From Ligula intestinalis (Eukaryota > Platyhelminthes > Cestoda > Diphyllobothriidea > Diphyllobothriidae), in NCBI GenBank assembly GCA_036362985.1, contig JAYGXS010000005.1, forward strand, positions 4,589,366 to 4,653,365: a DNA stretch of 64,000 nucleotides, read 5' to 3'. Every line of letters begins with the position of its first letter. Position 1 is the stretch's first letter. The notes beneath the pieces were generated by a model, which was not told the origin of the DNA, ran no database searches, and saw only the letters and a program-made list of their open reading frames with translations. Both the position numbers and the translations under genes were made by a program. Shown piece after piece: positions 23,101-35,100 of the stretch.

Positions 23101-26100
23101 TGTCGCTGTAACTCGACGTAGTGGGAGGTTTAAGGAGGCATTCTGGGTTATTCTTCGGCCAAGAGAGCCTAAGTGCCTGTAAAAACGCCTAAGGGGTGCA
23201 CAAAATTGGAATTAGTCAGCCGTACGGGGACTGCCTCTGCTGTACCAAGTATCCGCTGACTCAGGAACTTAAATAGCTTCATCAGCACTTTAAAAATGAC
23301 TCGGAACGCTTGCTTCACGTCGACCCGGTGAACGCTGTCAACCAAGTGGGCCAACGTCGCGCTAGATATGGATTTTACTACACCTAGGTTTAGCTAGTCA
23401 GGATGTTGTTCTCGCATACATCGAACAATATAACCCGCTCTAAAGGAGCAAGCAAAGAGGTAGATGCACATTGAAGAGGCCTGAAACGGGGGAGGGCGTT
23501 TATTCTTGCATTTAAGACGACGAAGTGGCGTGCTTGAAAATCCTAGTCTTATTTTAGCAGCTGGATACGCGCTGGATCGTATTCATTGTAATTGCTTGAT
23601 GATGAATAATCGAAAACGTAAGTTTGCCAAGCATGACTTTTTGAACGCTTACACAGGCATCGTTGCTGAATTTCGTAGCAAATTCAACCCGAAGATGAAA
23701 AACTGTTCTCCGTAGAGAGTCGTGAACTGCAAACACTCGGACATTAAAGGATTTATCTCCGTAGTTGGCCAGCAAACATGTCAGACCTCCACTAATAGCA
23801 GTTACAAGCCTAAATTATCAGAAAACTACTTCTGGTGACGCAAGCCTGTACGGTGGGTGTATTTAGCGCACAAACACATTTGTACAACTTATTATTCCTC
23901 CTTTCGTCCTAAAACAGTTTTAAATTGATTGAATACCTGTACTCATTACGTGTAGTGTGTACATAGTTTCTTTATTTTATTGGATAAAAGCTAATTTGGT
24001 GGGCCACCTTAGATACCCTTAGCCCTATGATTACTTTAAGTTTTATTACTTCTCGTTACTTTTTTAGTTTATCATCAAGTTTATTCATTTAATTTTATTG
24101 TCGTTTTTGGCTTTCTTACATGCCGCAAACGTTGGATAAACATACTCAAATAACTACTATATAATAAACTAAACTAAACTATCAAAATAAATAACAAACT
24201 AAGAACCAAACTAAAGTCATACCTATAGTTGACCAATTTGTGAAAAACCTCGCGGCATTCGGCGTAATTTTAACCCACATAATAGGAAAGTTCTTTAGGC
24301 GAAGCCAATGCTCTACCATTAAGCTACAAAGGCCACGCTTCACACCGTGAGTTTATTCACACTCGCATCAATTTTACCCACCCAAATTTACCGCTCGTAT
24401 AGAATCCGCCAATAAGGAACGGAAAGTTCGCTGCCCAAGCAGGAGTTCCTAAGCAATCATCTGGAATCCACCAGAATGACTACTAGGCTGACTAGGCTCC
24501 TAAATTATTAAGTCAGCCTAGCCGTCATTCTGGTGGATTCTAGATGATTGCTTAGGAAATCCTGCTTGGGCGGTCAGCTTGTTGTTCCGTTTTGGTGAAT
24601 TCCACTTGAGCAGTAAAGTTAGGCGGGTAAAATCGATGCAAGTGTGATTAGACTCACGGTGCTAGGCGTGGTATTTGTAGCTCAACTGGTAGATCATCGA
24701 CTTCGCATAGAGGCTTCCTCTATTATGCAGGTTCAAATTCCACCGAATGCCACGAGTTTCTTTGCAATTAAGTCAAGTAAAGTAAACAAATCTGCCAAAA
24801 CTCCTCAATAAAGTTATATCACCAGTCCTGTAGGACAGAATGCTGGGATTGGGGGTCGCTCAGGTGGGCGACCTTTTAACTTTCATTTTTTTGAATTCTG
24901 CCTTACTTATATGCATTATTTAATCTACAAAGTCTACCCTGTTAATCTTTCTATCAGTTAAAAAAGAGAATGTCAGCCATTAAGTCTATAGTAACATGAG
25001 ACTCATTCGGTGAACCAGCCAACCACTCCCTCCACCTTCAACCCACAATACCGGTGTGCTAACTTACCAGATATGGATGCGGGGTCGCAGTGTGATTTTG
25101 GTCAGCTGTCGATACTGCATCAGCAGCAAAGCCCGAATAGACGGCATCAGGCCCGTCAGAAGGGGAAGGGCTTAGTGGTGGGGACGTCGTTGAGGGTGAT
25201 CGTACTCCGACATTGTTGTCCAGCTGACCGGACAATCGGGCCTGTAGCTGCTGCAGCCTCTTCTCGGCGTGCTTGCGAGCCCGAATCTCTCTTTTTAGGC
25301 GCTCACTTTGGCAAAAAGGAGAAAGTAAAGAGGGAGCGTAGAAGAAGAAGAATGCTATATTTAGGATTGTAAAATCCTGAACTTTCAGCAAAAATGAAGA
25401 TTGAAAAAACACTTATTAGGCTTACGACATAAGCACAAGCCCAATACATCGAGATAGTTCTCATAGCAACGCAGCAGAAAAGAATAATACTAGTTCGCTG
25501 ATCTGCAATGTTGGCCGAGTGTTGATAAGGGTGTGTAAACGGGTTTCTTGCAGTTTAAGTTTGAATGTTGTCCATCTCCAACTCCATCTATGCCTCAGAA
25601 ATGATGTTGCTATGGATAATGATGCTGATGCTGATGAGGAGGAGGAGTGGGAGGGTGAAACGGAGGATGTTCATTATGATCATGACCATATTGAAGATAA
25701 TTGTAATCGGGATTATGATGCTACTGTTAACGCTGATGATTGATAAGAAGAACATGAGATCGGTGGGACAAGAACTTTATTCGCCTGACGTTTCGGATTC
25801 TATAGCGGGTCCAGCATGAGAAACAATAGCAGAAACGGGTAATTCATACACAGGGCGTTGTTATATTTACAGGACACAGTCGCTATGGTACTGCATGCCT
25901 ATGACAATCAAAGGCTTCCTCCTATCGAGGCTGGTTGTACGCTAATTGATTGATAGCCAGGGCACGGGTCGCAACCCGCTCAATTGTTAATCACATGTGG
26001 TGGACTTGGACGTGGTGATTGCTCAACTGTCTGGTTTCCTGGTGCTGGCGTTAGGCGACACGTTTATCTGTGCGTTCCCCAGGTGGCGACTTATTTTGAC

Positions 26101-29100
26101 CGAATTTCATGAGTTAGCTCACTTACGGTACCAGACTTGTCTCTTGCCTGAGTCATTTAAAAAGCGTTAAATAACTCAAAATCAGTCTGGGATCGCGCAG
26201 TTTGTACTGCTATCTCTGCTTATACAGTAGGGCCGGTATTTCACGCAAAATTAGGAAATTCGCGAAAGATTGATCATCACTTGTTGGGCGTAGTGATTGC
26301 GCGGCTATTTGGTTCTCTGCCGCTGGCTGTGCGAAGACGCGCTCGCCCGTGCGCTCCCCGATTGGTGAATCGCTGTTGGTGAGTGAAGGTCCAACGGCGC
26401 GTTATTCAGATGTGCAAAAGCTAAATGTAAGCCAGCCCAACAGACCTGTGGCTGCTTTGTCCACACTTTTTATTTCTGAATATTAAAGCGTCAAGCGAAA
26501 ATTCGAGTCCCAAAAAGTAACTTAGAAGAAGTTGACGCAATCACTGGAACAAGAACTTTATAATTAGCGCACTGGAGGGCAGACCTTTTTAATGAAGGGG
26601 GTTATAGCGTTAATTGTAATGGGTACGCAGTAGTCTAGCTATTGCATCCCATAAATACTATATGATTCTACTTCTGAAGATAGTTTGGAGCTGGAATCCA
26701 AAACATCAGTCTACTTCTTCCCAAGGGCATGTGTCTTACAAACAGCGATGATACTGATGAAATCCAAAAGGCTTTCAGTAGGTGCCACTGTTGTTCGTTC
26801 TTATGAAATCTGCCACATTGCGAAGTTAATTGGCTGTGAGTTTCATCTGTAAAGATAGACTTGGTGGTTAAATCGCAACTTGTTTCGGTGCATTGAATAC
26901 TCGACGCATTTTGATGGTTAGTATCTAAGGAGTTAGCCCAGGTTTATGCTGTAGATAGTCGTCGAAGTTCTTGGGGACCTAGTGGGTACGATCACCAGGA
27001 TTCATAGAGCGAGCTTTTACTGGAACCCAGCTGAGTGTTCAGACCACTTCATACGATAGCACCTAAATGGGAAGTTTGTGTTTCCTGTAAATGCACATCA
27101 GGCCCGCATACTTACGACGGTCGTGATAAGATTTAAGTGATCCGTGACATACGTGATACGCGTTTGACCTTTCGCTGGGGTCAAACAACCAGCCAGATGG
27201 TAACTGAGGGTCATAAAGGGCTAATTTTGTCACATGTGACAATTGACCAGGCGTAGATTACGCTAGATTCGGATACCAAGAAGAGAAGCGTTAATCTCTA
27301 GCATTCGCGTTCCTTAACCGAAGCTTGGCTAATATAATGTTCACATGTCTCGATGAAATCGAGGAGCCGGCTGGGTTACTTTCGCCTGTTTTATTAAATA
27401 TGCTTAAAACTTTTTATTTAAGTTGGTTACTGTCAGGACTGTGGTAGAGGTTAGGGTGCATCCAACTGAGGGGGGAAGGGTGGCAGAGCACCGATATAGC
27501 TGTGCTTCAGGTTCAAAGTTAGCATTAAGCTAACCAAAGAGTGAGAAAGATCTAGTGGGTGTGACAATTTGATCGTTGATTTCGACGTTGTCCACCGCCT
27601 GTCTGGATCCCACGTAAAAGCCACATTAAGAGAGGGCCATTGCAGAGGCGCAGAGCAAAAGCCAACTCACCGCTCCATCGATTTCATGCGCCTTTCCTCC
27701 TCAGCCTGAGCGCGCATTTGTTTCACCTCTATGGATTCCGGTTGTCGGCGCCGGATGTAGAGCTCATTGTTGCCGACGCAGAGTGCCAGGATGCGTTTGT
27801 TGTCCTTCAAGTGCGTCGTGAAGAAGATGAAGTCCTGAAAATGTCAAGATGAAAATGGCAGTAGCTAGGTGGGCAGGACTGTTGCTGAAATAACTGGCAA
27901 ACAGGCTGAAGACGGCGACTGCATTAAAAAATCAATAAGTGATAAATGCCTTCAAGAAGCCATAATGATCAAGCGAAAAGCAAAAATTTTGGAAGACTCG
28001 TCACAGCGACAGTTTGCCCGGAATGCTGATATAAGCGAACAGATGAGTTCCGGGACGCAGTTCGGAAAGAGAAGATAGCATTGGAGAGGTTCAAGTGAGA
28101 AACCGAAACGTCAAGCCACTAAATTTCTTTTGCTAGTTATAGGATATCTCCTTTCAATACAGTAGGTTTCATGTCTCATTAAATCTCATGCATTTTGCAA
28201 AATCCGAGTACACTGCGTCTCCCAGGGTCTCTCAAATGTAAAGAAACGATGGTCCACAAAAAGAAGGCATAATATGCTCTACAAATTAATATTGCGTTGT
28301 TGAGGAATAGTCGTTTTTTATAAAAACTGAAAATTCAGAAAACATGAAAAATCGGTGAAACAAAGCAAACGCAGATGTTAGCTGTTCAGAAGGCCCGCGC
28401 AAAGAAATGAGTAAATAAAACAGCAAAATTAGAATTGAATTTCAAAGTATACCGCTCAATGCATTTTGGAGAGAGATATTCTCCCATATTACGTGCATGC
28501 TGAAGTATGGCCGCGTGATGGGCAGTCATCAGTGCTGTTGCCCCTCTCCTCGGCATCCTGATGGCCGAGACAATTCCCCTGATTGACAGGCGTTCCGCCT
28601 AAGCACAGCAGCTCCCCACAGTTGACACCGGCTTATTCACAGCCACGCGTGCAGGCAACACTAGCTTACGCGCATCGACCAACACGCCTTGTCACCCGTG
28701 GTCCTTTCTATTCATTTCTCACTTCAGTGGTCATTGCCCGCCGCGTCAAGGTCATACAACGTCGCACGCGGCTACTTCTCATTCGATGACCTAAAGACGC
28801 TTGACAGACGTCATCGCACGCATATACCCGAGCACACAGACGTGAACATACAACCCATCAGCCTGTAGGAGCCTGCCCTCCCCCCAGCGCTGCCATGATC
28901 ATTAATTCTTCCTGCTCTGTCAACGTGGCCAGTCAATCGATTTTTGGCGCACCGCTGATTACTGGTTCACACTGGACTTGCCTCGCCACTTGTGATGACT
29001 TATCTACTAAGCGTGAATTGGCAGTCAAACCAGTCAATCAGTCAATCGATTTTTAAGTACCGCTGATTACTGGTATGCGCCGGATTTGTGGTCAGCACTG

Positions 29101-32100
29101 ACAGAAACACTTCACACTAAGACCATTCAACAGGCAAGGCTTAACTCACTCGGTTTTTCGCCCCGGTGCGTGGCAAACGCGAGGCTGCGGCTCTCTCTCT
29201 CGCTTCTCATGGTCAAACTCCACCCCAGGCCGAGCCAACCCTTCTTCCCCTACTTATTCTGTACAGAATACAATCTCCTTCTACCTTGGCTTCCACGACT
29301 TCTCTCTTCTTCTTAGGAACCGGGCCTGGAAGATCGCAGTAGTTAGAGTTTAACAGGCTTAGCCTTTACCCCTTTGCGATAGGCTAACCTAGCAAGGGCC
29401 TCACTACTTAACACTCTCTTAGGCAATGCAAGACATCAATCGCAAATCACTTGAAGTCGCTTCACAGTCATGTAAAAGCGGTTGCCGTCATCAGATTTCT
29501 TACAACAGACACACACAGTCAGACACTTTCAGGTGTGACTTGACGCAGTCAACAGCAGCCCTGGCTTCACCAGTGGTCACCGCTGCCTGAGGCAACAACT
29601 CAGGGTTCTGTGCACAATAAATTCCTCATTCTAGAGACTTCTGTATTTTACCAATAACCGAGAATTCAATCTGATGCTTGTAGTGCTCTAAGCACACCGC
29701 CTACTTAGAGGCTAGAACCGTCAGCAAACGGTCGAAAATTCGAGTATGTATTCCACCATTGTTTCACAAGAATCGGCTGTTTTTTTCTCTTCCGTTTCTG
29801 TATTGTGCAAGATGCGTTGGACTAAGACAAACAGATGTTTGCTTCATGGTGCTGTAAGAGAAGGCATGGGAATAAGATATGTCATAAACTCACAGGTTGA
29901 CAGGTTGGTCAGTAACAAAGAAATGTAAAAAAATTGCCAGGCGTAGACGGAAAAAAGTATCCATAGTGAATATTTGCCGATAGGATAGGGGACCCATCAC
30001 TCATAGTAGAGTGATGTGGAGCAGGAGTATCATTAAGGCAAGAACAAACGACGTACTAACGCCCACCATTCAGCTCCTGCATTCTAAAGGGTCTTTTTTT
30101 GACGGTTTTCAATTTCTATGTCGCGTAAAACTGGTGAAAGCCCTCAGCCTAGTAATTATGTCAGCTAGCTTTCCCAAGGCCACCCTACTTGCCCCCCATG
30201 GATTGGTTTGTTGACGTTTGTGCCGAACAACCACCCCCCTATAGTTGAAGACCTAGAACGAAAGATCGTGATAACGATGGGTACTGATCTGCATTCTGGC
30301 CGGAAAACCCATGAGAGATGGAAAAGTTTTGATCGCAGAATCAACAATAGTCAAAATTGCCTTGAACCTAGTGTTCTTTAAATTGCTTCCAATCCAGGAA
30401 GTCAAGTTAGGTGAACGAACGTTTTTGATTGATTCATCATCAGGTTATACAATAATAAAAGGGAGGGTAGAGTTAGCAGAAGTTTAAGCAGCCAATTAGT
30501 AATAAGTAGGGGATCAAAGGTGTCCGACAATTAGTTCATGTCATCCCGTCGCCTTCAATTCTTAATTGCTTTGTAAATAAGGGAAGAATAAAGAGAAAAT
30601 AATGTTAAAAAAATACAGCTAAGGGGACTTTACGAGGACTGCTACATTATTTAACCTTTTAAAGGTGCTTGGCAAGAGTGAAGGTGGACCAATAGCCCGC
30701 AAGCTCTTAGAAATGTTGAAAGAGTGTCCAAATAATGTGTTCGGATTACAAATTGCTGTAATAAAAGACGGGCCCTTGGCTAGAAACGATCGTAGGTCCT
30801 GATTATTCAACTCGTCCATAGATATTCCAATGATGATGCCTGTTTTTAGGAGCACTAATCATTGTAAACCAGGTATTTACTTCAGTTGTAATGTCCGGGT
30901 GGTCATAAGAAAGACAGTGCTGACAGAGGCAGACCTCAAAAATACAGCTTGGAAAGCATGTCAATTTCAAAAACAGACAATCTAGGCTGCGGGAACATGA
31001 GTATAATATCAGATAAAAGACCAGTACATACCGGAGCCTTCTTTTCCATCGGCTTGATTGTGAATTTCCGATCGTTAAATGTAATATTGCTGATTTCTGA
31101 CCATGCAAAGCCCACTTTCGGTGTAGTTCTAGAAGAGTAAAGGAGATATACATTATTATATCACTAGGTCTATCGGGGGGGGGATAAGAGTGATAAGGTT
31201 TAACCCCAACGGCTGCGACATTCCTTAGGAGATGGAAGATATCACGGGAAGGCCAGAGTAGTAGGAAGAGTATATTCCCTACAGAATGAATGGGAGGATA
31301 GGCAGTAGGAAATTGACTACAAGGCGACCGCACCACCGCAAGCCAGTGGACGGTGTCTGCAAGGAAGTCTGTTTTGGAGTCGTCCAATGAGGTCCTATGT
31401 GAGTCAGTTTGTGATTGGCTGTTACAGAGACTGGAAACAGCGAGCCTTCCGAAAGTGCACTTCGACTTCAACTAGTCACGACAAGCGTTCACAAGTGCAC
31501 TTCGCTTTGAGCTAGTCACTACAGGTCCACTACATGTGTGCACGACTAAGAAATATCTTTGTATTTTGAGTTATAGCCAATAAAGCACCTTCAGAATCAT
31601 GAAAAAATTACATATCGGAAATATGATTCCGAAAACAGGCCGCACCAGTGCTGCGTTTGACCAACATGGGGTCAAATCGGCTCAGAGTAAGGGTTCGTGG
31701 GGCTGTGCCGCTGAAACTTTGGGGGAGACAGGCCTCAGATGGGATTTTATATTACGTCAGCCAGAGCGTTTGGATGCACACTGATTGGTTAGGGGACCCA
31801 TTCGTCCTATCCTACCTTGGGGTTCACACTCCAGTCCTGTCACTGGCCGCTCAACGGCTGGCACATTATAGGCAGAAATATATCACTGACAAAGACAAGG
31901 GAGATTGGAATGGCCATTACTTGCTCCTAAGCCATTATCAGCCAGCCACACCCAACCACAGGCTGTGCGTAACCCAAGGCTTGAAGTCGTGAACTTGATA
32001 GTTATAAGTTCAACGTTCTGACCTCTGTGCCACGGGCTCGCTGCCTTGCCGGTCTCGATCGACATTCTATCAGGAGGTTTGGCAGATTTTCTCAATTTGA

Positions 32101-35100
32101 GTTGGCCCAATTGTGAAAACTCGAGGCATGCGGCGATATTTGAACCCGCATAGAAGAGAAAGCCTTTAGTGGAAGCCAACGCTATGACCACTTGAGCTAC
32201 AAACGCCCCACCTCGCGCCATGAATTTAATCACACTTGGGTCGATTTTACCCGCCCAACTTTACCGCTCATTTAGAATCCACCAATACGGAACGGCAAGC
32301 TGACTGCCCAAGCAGGGTTTCCTAAGCAATCATCTAGAATGAATACTAGTCTGACTTAATTATCATGAGGTTTTGGCAGATTTGCTTAATTTGAGTTGAC
32401 CCAATTGTGAAAAAACTCGAGGCGTTCAAAGGGCTTTGAACCCGCATAGGAAAGAAGGTCTTTTCCTGAAGCCAACGCTCTAGCGCAAGTGGGGCGTTTG
32501 TAGCTCAAGTGGTTAGAGCGTTGGCTTCCACTAAAGGCCTTCTCTACTACGTGGGTTCAAATCCCGCCGAACGTCTGGAGTTTTTTTCACAATAAGGTCA
32601 ACTTAAATCTACACAATAGTAACTAGACGCTGACCGATCGAGTACGGAACTCAGTCACCTCTTTGTGCCGTGGGCCTCGCCCTCAAGTCCTACCAACAGC
32701 CACACAGTGGCTAATATTTTAGGCGTCGGACTTGAGAATGAGACCCAACGCACAAAGGGGCGAGTGGATTCTGTAACCGGTCAGTGAGCGTCAATATTAA
32801 TGTTCCCAATCGAAATCGACAAGGTAACCAGCCCGTGGTGGCGCACTTCTAACTAACAGGGTCGCTGGTTGGAGCCTGCAGTAGTGCACCGTCCGGACTT
32901 GGGTATGGCTAACTAATGGCGGCTACTGAACCTGAAATGGTCACTTCATTATCTGTTTATAATCTTCTGCTGTCTTTAATACCAGCCGCTGTGCCTAACA
33001 CTATCCCCAATCGGCTTGATGCATCGGAAGTGGAAGAGAGATTGAGCCTGGTACTAAGTCATCCAGGCTCACTGCAGGTCAATGGATGCCTTGCCACAAA
33101 AAATATTGAGCGCTTGAAGATATCACGGCAAACCATCATTCGTAGCTTGTAAGATTACCAACATGCATGCTTACTCAGTTTTTCTCAGTGGCTACGTCTT
33201 AATTTGAACTTTATGGCAGCCTTGCCCTATTTGGGATCCAAGACCACTAAATGCAGCCCGACACCTGTATAATTTGAAGCAAGACAAAATATCCGAATTT
33301 ATTCGCGCGAATAAATTTCGAGAGCGCTTTTCAGCTGCTTCCGCTCCATGCATGAATAACAAAATATTTAACGAACATATCAATTTGAATTTACACAAAA
33401 TCGATAAAAGCAAGCTTGTGTCAACGTGGCAAGTGGTCAATAGCTATGTCAACTGTCAAACATGGGACTAAAAGTAGGGAGGGGATTTAACAAAATAAAA
33501 GTGTGGTATGTATTCATCAGGGCAATTGAATATTAACTACATGGTCTAGTTGCTTATATAGGTCGGGTTTCTCCCGCCGTATGTAGGATGCTTCCATGTA
33601 CCGCAAGGTCCGGTTTGTACGTGCTCGAAAAAGAGCGCGTAAAAATGTGTTAGTGTCAACGGAGTGACCAGGCTGCCTTTGGCCGGTTAATTGGGAGGCC
33701 TTTAGTTGTAGTGAGGAATACAAGTTCGGCTACATAGTTAATTCGTTGTATGAAGCAAAGTAGTCTTCGCTTAATTGTATTCGCGATGTTGTCTCCTTTA
33801 AATGGTAAGGATATAAAAACGGGCTTTCTCGGAACCAACTGGACCGTAGATTTTGGCCGTAAAGGGCTGCTGTATTTTTGAATGAAATGCAAGGGGTAGC
33901 CGCGCTTGAGTAGGGCCTATTTTATGCAGGCAAACTCTGCTAGTAGGGTCTCGCTGGAGCAGATATTCCTGGCTCTCTGAAAAAGGTTAAGTACCAAATT
34001 CCGTTTCCACTGTATAGGCCGAAAACTGGTAAAATGTGGGTATTGGCCTTTCCATGCAGTCTTGTGGAAAACGGTGCGCCTTTTGACCCATCATCCTCCC
34101 TTAACAGGAGGACGTCAAGGAAAGGTAATTGGTTGTTCTGCCCCATTTCTATCATAAACTTAATCTTTTGGTTCAATGTATTAATCAAGGTTTGAAGATT
34201 TTCAGCATCTCTTTTGGTATCAACAATAGTGAATATTTCATCCACATATCGTCTTTATATTGTTTTATTAAGTTCCGATGAAACCTTTTCCTCTAAGTGA
34301 CCCATGAAGATGTCTGCGTGTGGTTTGCGAAGATGACCGGTTGGTCTGCCCACTCATGGCACCAACGTATATGTACCTCCGGTCGCGTTGGACTTGCGTC
34401 ATGCCATTAGAACCCAGTGGGTATTGGGGGAAGAGAGTGAGGTAGACGCAGGGCAAGTCTGCTGCACTATAAACAACTTCATGCGTGATTCGCTGCCGCT
34501 GCTGTGTCAGTCTCTCTGGTCACTCACTGCGTCCAATCGCGTCAGCAGTGTTCTAAAGGCCTGGAAAATGTGATGGGAGAGAGAAGGGAAAATTTTATGC
34601 TCAAGTAGCCTCCCTTATGGCAATTTAGAGCATCGCTCAGAGTGCTTAGACCTACCACAACGCACTTCCCTTCGTAGCCTGATAGGTTGCCAACTGACAG
34701 AATAGTTCGGTCAGTCGTTCGAACTGGACTTGGAGTGGTACGGCCCCTTTTTCATGTGGCTCTTATTCCACCTCAAATGTGAGGTTTGAACCCCTACACG
34801 ATAAGCCTTTCACAGAGCCCGCAGTTATTCTGAATCAGACTACAGACGTTTGACAAATACTCCCGCCCCCTCCGTTACTGCTAGTGACTTCATAAGTTGA
34901 ATCACAATGAAGGAAGCAAAATGAGGTTCAAATTTTCATCAGAAAAACCGAGAAAGGTGACTATTAGAACATCTATCTAATAATCACGCGAAATTTCGAT
35001 CTTAATCCAGACTCAAAGGCGCAAACCGGTGGATTTCTTCGGTGATAACGATTTTCCTTCTCTGCAGCTAAAAGAATCTGCTTTATGTACGGTCTGTGTA

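Noticed and set aside
24674..24745. A possible tRNA gene
   Set aside because: A and B boxes are present but the arms do not pair well, and the sequence is one arm of a palindromic repeat.
30803..31471. A 222-codon minus-strand ORF
   Set aside because: It overlaps ERM exon 7 in a different frame. It shows no motif, and the conserved exon explains the site.
32508..32585. A possible tRNA gene
   Set aside because: Acceptor, D and T arms can form, but there are three bases instead of one before the anticodon stem, position 33 is not U, and diverged inverted copies lie next to it. A tRNA-derived repeat is more likely.
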